DNA of 64,000 nt, from the NCBI RefSeq assembly GCF_023856365.1, contig NC_064544.1, positions 24,962,399 to 25,026,398 on the forward strand, written 5' to 3'. Both the position numbers and the translations under genes were made by a program. Below the pieces are notes generated by a model. That model worked only from the letters and a program-made list of their open reading frames with translations. It had not been told where the DNA came from and searched no databases. The DNA is from Brienomyrus brachyistius. Lineage: Eukaryota; Chordata; Actinopteri; Osteoglossiformes; Mormyridae. The stretch's first letter is position 1. Every line of letters begins with the position of its first letter. Below are positions 33,889-44,870 of this stretch, one piece after another.

Positions 33889-35021
33889 AGTCTCCAAGGA
33901 ACAGATTCAGATATATAATGTAATGCTTTGATTCCTCTGTAAGTAGAACATGGGTCAGTAGACCATAAATGATATGTCACCTGCTCACATATTCATCTAA
34001 CAAACACCTCCTTATCTGCCCCCAGAGCCTTCACAGCCGTCCTACTCAGTTCCTGGTACAAACTGGAGTTGCCGCCAAGTCGTGCGCTACAACTCCTCTC
34101 AATAATATCCAAGGCGCCCTGTGAGACGAAACACCTCCTTCAGAGAACACTGGTAACACCAACACAACCCTCGGCAACCTTCAGGGTCTTATCAAGGAAG
34201 GTCTCCCACATCACATTGAAGACAGTAGTCGCACCCAAATCTGCATGTTCCTCACACAAACTGCATGCAAACTATTCAGAAACAGCTTGATCTTGGAGTC
34301 TGGCTAAGTCCAGCCTCATTCTCCTAGTAGGTAGTAGCCAACTGGATCTAAGCGGAATTTTCAGAGTAGCAACAACAAGTCTGTGGTCAGAATTCACAAA
34401 CTGGGCACTTCTGTAGACCCTGCAGTTCTGCAGGAGCCTCCAGCGTCTGTCCATGAGGATGTGATCATGTGATCTCCTTTGCCGCACCACCAGTAATCCA
34501 GCAACCCGCAGCACCTGACCTTTAGCAAAGTCAAGGAACATGGAACCACTTTAATCCCAGTCTCCAGACCCATGGGGACCGATACATTCCTCAAAGCCAG
34601 CCCTGTCAGTGCCAGTGGTCGCACTGAAGTCACCCATGACCAGAGGCGTGTCACCTCGTGGGCACCCTTCGACCACTGAGCGAAGTTGTGAGTAAAATGT
34701 CTCCCTCAATGAGAGATCACTCACCGCAGTCGTAGCATACACTGAGACAACAGAGAAGACACCCAAAGAGTGCCTTAGCCTGAGTCTCATAATAGGCTGG
34801 TGGAAAGGAGTGATATCAGACACCATCAGGAGGAGCCAATCCGCCAGAGCAACAGCTAATCCTTGAGTATGGCAGCCATCAGATTGATCAGTAGGTATAC
34901 CCACATGCAGAGATTTGGCCACTCCCTGTTCTGCATACCTCAGAGAGTGCTGCCACCAAATAGGTTTTAGATTTAAACTGTTTATTAATAGAACATTTTA
35001 ACATTTGAACATTTTAAAATG

Positions 35022-35260
35022 AATTTGAGGAAGCACAGCGTGTAGTTGGAATATGGAATAGTCTTTACATAGCCTGTAGTTGGAGTATGGAATAGTCTTC
35101 CTGCTAGTGTAGCGCAAACTAAAACCCTGGGTTCCTTTAAATCAGAGCTAGGTAAGATTTTAACAACTCTGAGCTATTGGTTAAGTTCTCCCCAAACAAG
35201 CTTTATGGGCCGAATGGCCTCCTCTTGTTTGTAAATTTCTTATGTTGTTACATGTTCTTA
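35022..35260 (+). mobile_element. CR1 LINE 3'-end remnant
   Basis: It matches the last codons and 3' tail of the CR1 copy at 42717-43555 (tttaaatcagagctaggtaa, gggccgaatggcctcctctt, ttcttatgtt). A stretch of about 35 bp around tagttggaatatggaatagt is duplicated in tandem. Confidence 0.8.
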
Positions 35261-35919
35261 ACACTGACAGCATTTACTTACAGAATCATTTCATAATTTA
35301 TAATTCCAAAGTTACATTTTTAAAAAGTGGTCTAAATGTACCATTCTGGAAATAACATGAATGTGATGACTAAAAGCTGAAGAAAGAAATTGAAGGACTG
35401 ATTAATTTACTTAATTACATCACTCCAGTGGCCTCACTGCACAATTAATTTTTCCTGCTGCAGGGGTTCATCAAACCCATCCTTGTAGTTAATAAGTTAG
35501 AAGATAGCCTCAGCTTGCACAAATTTGCATTTAAATCAGGCGCAGATCATAAGAAAATGGGTTATAAAGTGTCCTGTGGTTAATACAGAGTAATGGATAA
35601 ATTATTTCATGAGATCAAAATTGGTGAAAGTCTGATACACACAGTTTAGCAAAGTAAATAATGGAGACAACGCTCAGCCCTGGGAACTCAACAGAAGGGC
35701 ATTGTCCCCATTTCTGCTGTCACAATTCTCTTTAGATGCTTGAATAGGCCCCGAGTTCTCACTGAAGCCATTATTGTAACAGTCATAGAAACTATTCAGG
35801 TATTTATGTATAACCTCTATGAAATGCCTTTGGAATCTTTTATAAGCAGAATTGATCCAATCAAAATCAAATAATCAAATATCTCTCCACTTTACATTAT
35901 GTCATTTTAATATGTCATA
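35261..35919. other. No firm feature
   Basis: A block near 35462-35560 has a vague LINE-like look (caaatttgcatttaaatcag) but I cannot place it. Nothing else is recognised. Confidence 0.35.
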
Positions 35920-36570
35920 CACCAATCAGAAATAACATTAAAACCCCTGACTGGTGAAGTGAATAACACTGATTATCTCAGTACAATGGCACCTGTCAAA
36001 AGTGACATTACATATTAGGCAAGTGAACAGTCAGTTCTTGAAATTTGCAAGCATAAGGACCAAGGCGACTTTGACAAGGGCCAAATTGTAATAACTTGAC
36101 AGCCGGATCAGAGCATCTCAAAATCAGTTGGTCTGGTGAGCTGTTCCCAGTATGCAGTAGTTAGAAAGGTGTCAGAACATACGATGCATTTCAGCTTGCT
36201 GTGAACACAGCTACATTGCCGCAAACCGGTGAGATTGCGTATGCTGACCATGGTCCGATGGCGAAGTTGAGTGTCAGTACTGGATCATGGAGCAATGCAA
36301 GAAGGTCTGATGAGTCATGTTTTCTGTTAAATCGTGTGGGGGTCCAGGTGCATTTGCATCATGCAACCTGTGGAAGAGATGGCATGAGGAGGCACTGTGG
36401 GCAGATGGCAAGCCAGAGAAGGCAGTGTGATGCTTTGGGCAATTTTCTGCTGGGAAACCTTAGGTCATGGAATTCATATGGATGTTACTTTCACATGTAC
36501 GACCTACCTAAGCATTATTGCAGACCAAGTACACCCCTTCATGGCAACGGTATTCTGTGATGTGCACGGC

Positions 36571-38184
36571 TGTCACGACTGCGGTTGGGCGAAGCGGCGA
36601 TCGTGCGGGTCGGCCGGCAGGAACAGGCAGACAGGGCGATTTCAGGGCAAACACGGGGTTTATTTGGGAGATCCGGGACAGAGAACATAGGACGGCTACT
36701 GACATCAATGATGGACCAGGACCACAGGTAAGACCAGGACTTAAAACAGGACCAGACTAATCAAAGTAATCAGACACAGCAGGAGACGATCAGGGAAGTA
36801 CACGTGGGTAAGCAGGGGGCGTGGCACACACGAGGAGCGGACGAGCCGGGCATGACAGAGCCCCCCCACAAAGGCGCGCTTCACCGGGCGCGCCCCGGAG
36901 GAGGCGACGGACGGGACGAGACAGGGAACCAGGACCTGAAAAACAAAACCCAAAACCATTAACAAGGGACCGGGAACAAGACGGACAGACAGAACAGGCA
37001 CAAGGACAGGAAATGGGAAAGGACCTGACAAAGGATGGGGAACGCGGACAGACAGACCAGGAAAGGAGATACCGAGGGGACAGAGGGAACAAACGGTCCA
37101 GGAGTGAAAGGAGGGAATACAGGAGGAGCAGCCGGGACGGGAGGAACAAAGGAATGAGGAACGGAGAGAGGAGGGACAGAGACAGGAGGAGGAGCAAACA
37201 AAGGAGGGATCAGGGCAGGAGAGCAGGGCAAGAAGGAGGGGGAACCAAGGGGAGCCCGAGGGAGCCCCAGCTGGCGACGGGGGGCAACCGGAGGGGCCGC
37301 AGGCGGCCGGGAGGCCAAAGCCGGAGGGGACCTCGGAGGGGCCGAGGAGGCAGGGCGAGGGACCCGCGGAGGGGCCAGGGAGGGAGCAGGAGGGAGCACC
37401 GGGGAAGGGGACAAGGGAGCTGAAAGGGGCTAGGGCGAAGGCAAGGCGAGGGGGGGAGCCACCGCAGGCGGCGACGTCCTCCGATGGGCCGAAGGTGGGG
37501 GCCCCGCAGGCGACCGAGGAGCCGCCGTCGAGGAGCCCCCCGGCGACCAACCAGGCACCGGAGGGGGGAGCGAGGCAGGGTGACGAGGCACCGGAGGGGG
37601 GACCCGCGACAGCCGACCCGGAGGGCCAGGACCCGCGGGCGCCAACCGAGCCCCAGCGCAGGCGAGGCAGGGCGAGCCAGGGGGCAGGGCAGGCGGGACC
37701 CCAGCCCTGCGTCTGTGCCCCCTCCCCTTGCGGGACACAGACATGCCGACCCCTGGTCGGGGTCGACATCGCCGGGGTGAGGACAGAGGAGTCACTAGTG
37801 CGGTCCCCGAGGGGTCCCATTCAAGCTCCTCCACCTCCGAAGAGGGAGGAGCCAAGATGGAGTCCTCCGGGACCACCTCGGGGACTAGGGCGACAGGAAC
37901 CGGAGCTGCTGTCGGGCGAAGCGGCGATCGTGCGGGTCGGCCGGCAGGAACAGGCAGACAAGGCGAATTCAGGGCAAACACGGGGTTTATTTGGGAGATC
38001 CGGGACAGGGAACATAGGATGGCTACTGACATCAATGACGGACCAGGACCACAGGTAAGACCAGGACTTAAAACAGGACAAGACTAATCAAAGTAATCAG
38101 ACACAGCAGGAGATGATCAGGGAAGTACACGTGGGTAAGCAGGGGGTGTGGCACACACGAGGAGCGGACGAGCCAGGCATGACA
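36571..38184 (-). mobile_element. Short-LTR element with both LTRs and 6-bp TSD
   Basis: The 3' LTR is 36571-36857 and the 5' LTR 37910-38184, both with TG/CA ends. The element is flanked by CACGGC (36565-36570 and 38185-38190). The 5' LTR lacks 12 bp of the hairpin region, and the interior start, including the ATG normally beside the LTR, is deleted. The interior is only 1.05 kb, against 2.2 kb in the copy at 52627. Confidence 0.9.
36959..37909 (-). pseudogene. Short-LTR proline-rich ORF, deleted and stopped
   Basis: From the LTR inward there is an acidic segment (SSEVEELEWDPSGTALVTPL), then the conserved MSVSRKGRGHRRRAGVPPAL block starting at 37744. A TAG stops the frame at about 37430. 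The proline-rich tail continues in another frame (37414-36959). The N-terminal LGA-motif region and the 12-residue repeats of the other copies are missing. It is best read as a deletion derivative of the ORF at 53009-55144. Confidence 0.65.
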
Positions 38185-38837
38185 CACGGCCACATTACAA
38201 ATATTATTCAGAAATGGATTAAGGAACATAAAAAACAGTGGAAGATGTTGATTTGGCCTCCAAATTCCCCAGTTTGATTGAGGAGCTGTGTGATGTGCTG
38301 GGAAAATAAGTCTAATGGAAGCCCCATTTTGCAACATACAGTCCAGGACTGAAATGATCTTCTGCTAACGTCTTGGTGCCAGATACCTCAGGACACCTTC
38401 AGAAGTCTTGTGGAGTACATACTTCAGTGGTTCAGAGCTGTTTTGGCAGCACAGGGTTGATCTAAACAATACTACACAAGTGGGTTTAATGTTAATTTCT
38501 CTACAAAAAAATGCAAATCATTGTAACATTTTTTTATATCAAGTTTGTGAGAATGACCCATATTTAATGATTAATGACTAGTATTTCTTTAATATTTGTT
38601 TAAGCCTGTAATGCACAGATTATTCACTATAAAGAAAAATGTTTCAAGCAAGTACAAGCTGAATATGAATGCTTTCAAAAAGGCATTGAAAAAGCATATA
38701 GCACATGTACATATAATTGCAGGTAGCTTACAGGTGGATTGAAACTCTGACTCTAATTCAGAAGTGATTGATCTATAATCCAAAACGTTTTTAGCAAATG
38801 GCTCTAAAAAGGTCTTTAGATTTTAAAGTATAAGCCT

Positions 38838-39200
38838 TCCATCCAGCCATCCATCCATTTTCCAAACCGCTTATCCTACTGGGTCGCGGGGGGTCTGGAG
38901 CCTATCCTGGAAGCAATGGGCACAAGCCAGGGAACAACCCAGGATTGGGGGCCAGCCCATCGCAGGGCACACTCACACACCATTCACTCACACATGCACA
39001 CCTATGGGCAATTTAGCAACTCCAATTAGCCTCAGCATGTTGTTTGGACTGTGGGGGGAAACCGGAGTACCCGGAGGAAACCCCACGACGACATGGGGAG
39101 AACATGCAAACTCCACACACGTGACTCAGGCGGAGACTCAAACCCGGGTCCCAGAGGTGTGAGGCAACAGTGCTAACCACTGCACCATCACGCCGCCCCA
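38838..39200 (-). mobile_element. tRNA-derived SINE with (TGGA)n tail
   Basis: On the minus strand it begins ggcggcgtgatggtgcagtg, with a box-A-like gtgcagtggttagcac and a box-B-like gggtttgagtc. The common body follows (ccgggtactccggtttcc, gcccataggtgtgcatgtgt), ending ggaaaatggatggatggatg. The ATGG tail resembles RTE-type LINE tails such as the one at 41717-41735, which suggests RTE machinery mobilised it. It is well preserved. Confidence 0.85.
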
Positions 39201-39344
39201 GTATAAGCCTTCAATAAAATAAAAAAATACTGCAGATTACTATATTTCTGTCCTATGTATGCCACAGTCTGGCAGTTGTTTGAAATGAAATACCAGGTAA
39301 CATCAGCTTAACTGTAAGACTATATCTGAATGTTTCCATTTTAG

Positions 39345-41560
39345 CATTCTTTGCGATCCGATCCTCGACTACAGAAGCTAGCTCTAGGGACATAGAATGT
39401 CACCTCTCTAGTGGGGAAGGAGCCTGAACTGGTGCACGACGTTGTAAGGTTCGAGCAGGTTCACCTCGATGCACGGCTTGGGCTCTGGAAGTCTCCTTGA
39501 GGGCGGTTTGACCCTCTTCCACTCTGGAATTGCTCACGGGGAGAGGCGTCGAGTTGGGGCGGGCATGCTTATTGCCCCCTGGCTGGACGTCTGTACATTG
39601 GGGTTTACTGTGGTGGATAACAGGGTATCCTCCCTTCCCGTCGGGTGGGGGATGGGTCCAGACTGTTGTTTGCACTTATTTGCCAAACGGCAATTCAGAA
39701 TACCCACCCTTTTTGAAGTCCTTGGAAGGGGTGTTGGAGAGCGCTCCTCCTGGGGACTCTCTTATTCTGCTGTGGGACTTCAATGCTCACGTGTGCAATG
39801 ACAGTGAGACCTAGAGGGGCGTGATTGGGAGGAACACCCCCCCGCCCCCCGATCTGAAGCCAAGTGGTTTTTTTTTATTGGACGTCTGTGCTCGTCACGG
39901 ATCACGGATTATCAATAATGAACACCATGTTCAAACATAAGGGTATCCATATGTGCACTTGGCACCAGGACACCCGAGGCCGCAGTTCAATGATTGACTT
40001 TGTGGTCATGTCATCAGACTTGCAGCCACATGTATTAGACACTCAGGTGAGGATAGGGGCGGAGCTGTCAACCAATCACCACCTGGTGGTGGGTTGGCTC
40101 CGCTGGTAGGGGAGGAAGCCGGACAGGCCTGGCAAGCCGAAGCATATAGCGAGGGTTTGCAGGGAACATCTGGCGGAATCCCCTGTCAGGAGCAGCTTCA
40201 ACTTGTACCTCCAACAGAACTTCGCCCATGTCCCGGGGGAGGTAGCGGACATTGAGTCTGAATGGGCTATGCTCCGGCCTCCATTGTAGGAGCTGTGGCC
40301 ATAAGGTGAGGGCTGCCATCAAGCTATCGGGTCTTTCTGGCCTGTGGGACTCCAGAGGCAACTGATGAGTATCGGCGGGGCAAGCGGAACGCGGCTTTGG
40401 CGGTCAGTGAGGCAAAAACATTGGGTGTTTTAAGAGTTTGGCGAGGTCATGGAGAATGACTTCCGGATGGCTTTGAGAAGATTCTGGTCCACCATCTGGC
40501 GACTCAGGGTGGGAAAGCCGTGCAGCATCAACACTGTTTATGGTGGGGATAGGGCGCTGCTGACCTCAACTCGGGACATTGTGGGAAGGAATACTTCAAA
40601 GACCTCCTCAATCCCACCGACATACCTTCCAATAAGGAAACAGAGGGGTGGACTCCCCTATTTCTGGGGCGGAGGTTGCTGAGCTGGTTAAAAAGCTCCT
40701 TAAAAAGGGGGACCGGAGGATGTGTTCCAACAATAGGGGGATTACATTTTTCAGTTACCCTGGTAAGGTCTATTCGGGAGACCTGGAGAGGAGGGTCAGC
40801 TCGGATTCAGGAGGAGCAATGTGGTTTTTGCCCTGCCCGTGGAACAGTGGACCAGCTCTGTACTCTCAGCAGGGTCCTGGGGGGTGCGTGGAAGTCTGCC
40901 CAACCAGTGTACATGTGCTTTGTGGACTTGGAAAACGCATTCAACAGTGTCCCTCGGGGAGACCTGTGGGGAGTGCTCTGGGAGTATGGGGTGTCGAGCC
41001 TCCTTATAAGGGCTATTTGGTCCCTGTATGACCGGTGTCAGAGCTTGGTCCGCATGTTCGGCAGTAAGTCGGACTCGTTTCTGGTGAGGATTGGACTCTA
41101 GCAAGGATACCCTTTGTTACCGATTCTGTTCATAATTTTTATGTACAGAATTTCTAGGTGTAGCCAGGGTATTGAGGGTGTCTGGTTTGGTGACCTCAGG
41201 ATTAGGTCTCTGCTTTTTGCAGATGACGTGGTACTGTTGGCTTCATCGGGTCGTGACCTTCTGCTCTCACTGGAGTAGTTTGCAGCCGAGTGTGAAGCGG
41301 CTTGGAAGTAAATCAGCACCTCCAAATCTGAGACCATGGTCCTCAGGTGGAAAAGGGTGGAGTTCATGAGTGAGGGAAGGATGAAGGGGGAGATCAACTG
41401 GTGAATCGGTGTGGTGTCACCAGTGATGCGGGCTCTGCATCGGCCTGTCATGGTAAAGATAGTGGTGAGCCAAATGGCAAAGCTCTCAATTTACCAGTCG
41501 ATCTACGTTCCTACCCTCACCTATGGTCATGAGCTGTGAGTAGTGACTGAAAGAATGAGG
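39345..41560 (+). pseudogene. Rex3-like RTE LINE, 5'-truncated and broken
   Basis: Blocks in order: NVTSLVGKEPELV-like start of the endonuclease (read around 39400), [54 protein letters not shown] (endonuclease). The reverse transcriptase follows: NNRGITFFSYPGKVYS, QCGFCPARGTVDQLCTLSRV, VYMCFVDLENAFNSVPRGDL, and ADDVVLLAS read near 41222-41245. Pieces fall in at least three frames, so it is dead. The 5' end is missing when compared with the copy at 57945. Confidence 0.85.
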
Positions 41561-41579
41561 TTGTGAGTACAAGCAATTT

Positions 41580-41712
41580 CTCTTGTAGCTTCGACAAAGA
41601 ATTCAAGTAGATTAGTTAAACACGACTTACCTCTCCTAAATCCATGTTGGCTGTCCCTCAGAATGTTATTTGAATCCAGGTAATCTACCATTTTCACTTA
41701 GATTATATCTTC
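41580..41712 (-). mobile_element. CR1 reverse-transcriptase fragment
   Basis: The minus strand reads as the start of the CR1 fragment seen at 8595-8700: an EDII(Q)VKMVDYLDSNNILRD block, then DSQHGFRRG. It is a small piece caught between two RTE copies. Confidence 0.75.
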
Positions 41713-42716
41713 CATTAATCCATCCATCCATCATCTTCTGATTAATCCGGGGTCGGGTCGCGGGGGCAGCAGTCTCAGCAGGGAGGCCCAGACTTCCCTC
41801 TCCCCGGCCACTTCATCCAGCTCCTCTGGGGGGATCCCGAGGCGTTCCCAGGCCAGCCGAGAGACATAGTCTCTCCAGCGTGTCCTGGGTCTTCCCCAGG
41901 GTCTCCTCCCAGTGGGACATGCCCGGAACACCTCCCCAGGGAGGCGTCCCGGAGGCATCCTAATCAGATGCCCGAGCCACCTCATCTGGCTCCTCTCAAT
42001 GCGGAGGAGCAGTGGCTCTACTCTGAGTCCCTCCCGAATGACTGAGCTAGTCACCCTATCTCTAAGGGAGAGCCCAGCCACCCTGCGGAGGAAACTCATT
42101 TCGGCCGCTTGCACCCGCGATCTCGTTCTTTCGGTCACTACCCATAGCTCATGACCACAGGTGAGGGTAGGAACGTAGATCAACTGGTAAATCGAGAACT
42201 TCGCCTTTTGGCTCAGCTCTCTCTTCACCATGACAGACCGATGCAGCACCCGCACCGATCCACCTGTCAATCTCCCGTTCCAGCATTCCCCCACTCGTGA
42301 ACAAGATCCCGAGATACTTAAACTCCTCCACTTGGGGGAGGACCCCATCCCCACCCCGGAGAGAGCATTCTACCCTTTTCCGGCTGAGAACCATGGTTTC
42401 GGATATGGAGGTGCTGATTCTCATCCCAGCCGCTTCACACTCGGCTGCGAACTGCTCCAGTGAGAGCTGAAGGTCACGGTCTGATGAGGCTAACAGAACC
42501 ACATCATCTGCAAAAAGCAGAGACCTAATCCTGAGGTCACTGAACCAGACACCCTCAACACCCTGGCTGCGCCTAGAAATTCCGTCCATAAAAGCTATGA
42601 ACAGAATCGGTGACAAAGGGCAGCCTTGACGTAGTTTTCCTCACCGGAAACGAGTCCGACTTATTGCCGCGGACCAAACTCTGACACCGGTCATACAGGG
42701 ACCGAACCGCCCTGTA
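41713..42716 (-). pseudogene. Rex3-like RTE LINE 3' half
   Basis: It reads right to left. Motif B is QGCPLSPILFIAFMDG-like near 42610, and the catalytic box IRSLLFADDVVLLASSD is intact. Then come FAAECEAAGMRIS, FKYLGILFTS, one frame change near 42150-42200, and the C-terminal LINE domain (YQLIYVPTLTCGHELWVV, RVAGLSLRDRV, GRRPWGRPRTRWRDYVSRLA). The tail ends in TCCATCCATCC on the plus strand (GATG-type repeat), the expected RTE tail. This is the youngest-looking RTE fragment here, but it is 5'-truncated. Confidence 0.88.
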
Positions 42717-43555
42717 GCGGCTCAGCAGCTACAGCGGGATCTTGATTTAATTAGTGACTGGGCCGATACCTGGCAGATGAAATTTAACGTCGATAAATGT
42801 AAGGTACTCCATCTAGGGAGCAGAAATATAAAGTACAGGTATTTCATGGGTGTCACTGAAATAAAGGTAGCTGATCATGAGAAAGACCTTGGTGTGTATG
42901 TTGATGCTTCCATGTCCCATTCTCGCCAGTGTGGGGAAGCAATAAAAAAGGCCAATAGGATGTTGGGGTATATCTCCAGGTGTGTGGAGTTTAAGTCAAG
43001 GGAGGTAATGCTAAGATTATACAATTCTCCGGTGAGACCTCACCTAGAATATTGTGTGCAGGTTTGGTCACCATATCTTAAAAAGGACATTGTGGCCTTA
43101 GAAAAGGTGCAGCGTAGGGCCACAAAAATGATTCCTGGTCTTAGAGGAATGTCATACGAGGAACGGTTACTTGAGCTAAATCTGTTCAGTCTCAAGCAAA
43201 GGAGACTGAGGGGGGACATGATCCAGGTATATAAGATTCTAACAGGTTTGGATGCTGTTCAACCAAATAGTTACTTCAGCATTAGTTTAAATACACGAAC
43301 TCGTGGCCATAGGTGGAAATTAGCGGGAGAACATTTCAAGCTGGATTTAAGGAAGCACTTCTTTACACAGCGTGTAGTCAGAGTATGGAATAGCCTTCCT
43401 GATAATGTAATGCAAGCTGAATCCTTGGGTTCCTTTAAATCAGAGCTAGATAAGATTTTAACGACTCTGAGCTATTAGTTTAGTTCTCCCCAAGCGAGCT
43501 TGATGGGCCGAATGGCCTCCTCTCGTTTGTATAGTTCTTATGTTCTTATGTTTTT
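42717..43555 (+). mobile_element. CR1 LINE 3' end, well preserved
   Basis: A 5'-truncated CR1 element covering the last third of ORF2 and the 3' tail. The tail ends gggccgaatggcctcctctc and ttcttatgttcttatg, the microsatellite-like terminus of this clade. Confidence 0.88.
42777..43478 (+). pseudogene. CR1 ORF2 C-terminal part, open for 233 codons
   Basis: The frame is uninterrupted to the natural stop: MKFNVDKCKVLHLGSRN, DLGVYVDASMSHSRQCG, LYNSPVRPHLEYCVQVWSP, then LEKVQRRATKMIPGLRGM and RTRGHRWKLAGEHF, ending LGSFKSELDKILTTLSY. It lies downstream of the catalytic YADD/FADD box, so it has no catalytic centre. The Met at 42777 is an internal codon of ORF2, not a natural start. The open frame shows recent insertion, not function. 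Confidence 0.85.
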
Positions 43556-43670
43556 AGAAGGCCCTTATAAGGTTTTAACAACTCTGAGCTTTTAGATAAG
43601 TTCTCCTCAAATGAGCTTGATAGGCAGAATGGCCTACCCTCATTTCTAAATTTCTCATGTTCTTATGTAG
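43556..43670 (+). mobile_element. Second CR1 3'-tail scrap
   Basis: The sequence repeats the CR1 terminus with changes (aggttttaacaactctgagc, gataggcagaatggcctacc, ttctcatgttcttatg), directly after the preceding copy. Confidence 0.7.
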
Positions 43671-44079
43671 TAGTGAGTTAGTACAGTAGTTGTAACATTG
43701 GTTACATTTAAATGCCTAAACTAACAACTTTGACCAGAATTACTGTGATGAGACTGAAATGATTTAAACACTTGTTTTTAAACACATCTAATGAACGTAA
43801 TGTACACCTGAAATTAAGAGGAAATAAATGGAAAAAAGTTCACTATATAAAATATAATAGAAATTAGGGCTGCCACTATCGACTATATTAATTGAGAAAT
43901 TTATAAATTAATTTGATGATTAATCAAGCAATCATGTGTGTATGTGTGTTTATATACCAATTGCCACCCATTACAGTGCAGTGGGTATTGCTGTCACCGT
44001 ACAATGCCACATTGGATATGTATGTGCAGAGTTTGTTTATGCAGGATTTATCAGTTTCCTCCAGGTCAGGTCAGGTTGG
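43671..44079. other. No recognised feature
   Basis: AT-rich sequence with no coding or repeat signature that I can identify. Confidence 0.4.
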
Positions 44080-44099
44080 GGAGCATTTACTGGCACAGC

Positions 44100-44870
44100 A
44101 CATTGCTGCACCTATCATACGATGAAACACCTCGGGATCCCAGCTAGTGACTCCCCCAAGCCAACATGCAGTTCAGTCCTACCTTCTGGAAATGGCCATC
44201 TATCTGCTGCAACCAGGTTTTACATGGGTGTTCCCTTGGCCTGGTCCAGCCACTCAGGTCCTCAGTGAGGATTCTGCAAACTGGATCACCCTCAGGGAAA
44301 TGTGCCACATAGCTGGAATGCTGTAATGGATGCTCCCTCATAATGCTAGTAATGTGCCTTATTCTGGACTCCTGGAGCAACCGCTCATTCGACACAAAAT
44401 CAAACCAGCGGTACCCAAGGATTCTCTGAGGAGACACAGTACCAAAGGAGTTCAATCTTCATCTCTATGTAGTGTCCATGTCTCGCAGCCATACAGCAAG
44501 ACAGGGAGCACCAGGGCTCTAAAGACTTGGACCTTTGTTCTCCTACAAAAATATTGAGAGCTCCACACACCCCTTTCTTGAGTCCTCGTGACTCCCCATG
44601 CCCTACCAATCCATCTACTGACTTCAAAAGAAGATTCACCGGAGACATGAATGTCGCTGTCAAGGTAAATGAATCTCTCGACATTCTCTCTACAGACAAA
44701 CACACTACTGATGGCTGTACCCAAGAGGTCATTAAACCCCTGGATCTAGTTTTTTATCCAAGACACTTGCAAACCCAGACTCCTCACTCAGTGTCTCGAG
44801 CCAGGATCAGAACCTACATTGACACCATGATGATCACAGCATCGTTGGCAAAATCAAGTTTAACATACTC
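44100..44870 (-). pseudogene. RTE-like LINE C-terminal fragment
   Basis: Minus-strand blocks ESSFEVSRWIGRAWGVTRT, TKVQVFRALVLPVLLYGCE and SNERLLQESRIRHITSIMRE, with GWTRPREHPCKTWLQQ, match the C-terminal region of the RTE element at 30362-34935. Two overlapping frames carry the parts, so at least one frameshift exists. Confidence 0.8.

Larger units (their letters stand above)
30362..34935 (-). mobile_element. RTE-like LINE, interrupted three times
   Basis: It reads right to left: endonuclease at 34930-34270, linker and finger region at 33210-33105 and 32200-31760, reverse transcriptase palm at 31680-31454, and C-terminal part at 31450-31365 and 30417-30362. The inserts are the hAT-like MITE 33221-33888, the L2 3' end 32205-33105 and the CCATGG-rich MITE 30418-31364. 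Across the last insert the sequence rejoins so as to match the RTE relative at 44480-44530. Confidence 0.78.
31365..34935 (-). pseudogene. RTE-clade LINE protein (endonuclease-reverse transcriptase), broken
   Basis: This clade includes the BovB-related proteins. Visible endonuclease blocks are LRLRHSLGVFSVVSVYA, GDTPLVMGDFSATTG (normally GDFNATTG) and the C-terminal SDHRLVVATLKI. Reverse transcriptase blocks are WKGKGDRLDCANYRGITLLS, KACDSVDRVALWDILR and a catalytic-box relic FDFANDAVILAES (FADD changed to FAND). Multiple stops and frame changes exist in addition to the inserts. Inactive. Confidence 0.82.
36050..38455 (+). pseudogene. Tc1-like transposase, decayed and interrupted
   Basis: Before the insertion I see sequence for the DNA-binding region (ggcgactttgacaagggcca), then the region around the first Asp (tctgatgagtca) and the VMLW-like block. 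After it come tggcctccaaattccccag, where the catalytic-Glu motif should lie, and the C-terminal rcqiPQDTFR-like block (ccagatacctcaggacacct). The central second-Asp region is lost near the junction, and stops abound. Inactive. Confidence 0.75.
35920..38505 (+). mobile_element. Tc1-like transposon split by a short-LTR element
   Basis: The left end caccaatcagaaataacatt and the right end (complement of aatgttaatttct) are diverged inverted repeats of a widespread fish Tc1-like family. The interior blocks are in the order of that family on both sides of the LTR element at 36571-38184. Removing it and one copy of CACGGC restores continuity. Confidence 0.8.

Noticed and set aside
38838..39200. tRNA gene candidate from the box A/box B matches
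   Set aside because: The body and tail are those of a SINE and no complete cloverleaf is formed. The same reasoning applies at 2922-3183.
42777..43478. Intact 233-codon frame considered as a host gene
   Set aside because: It is the C-terminal part of CR1 ORF2 with the LINE's own 3' tail attached.
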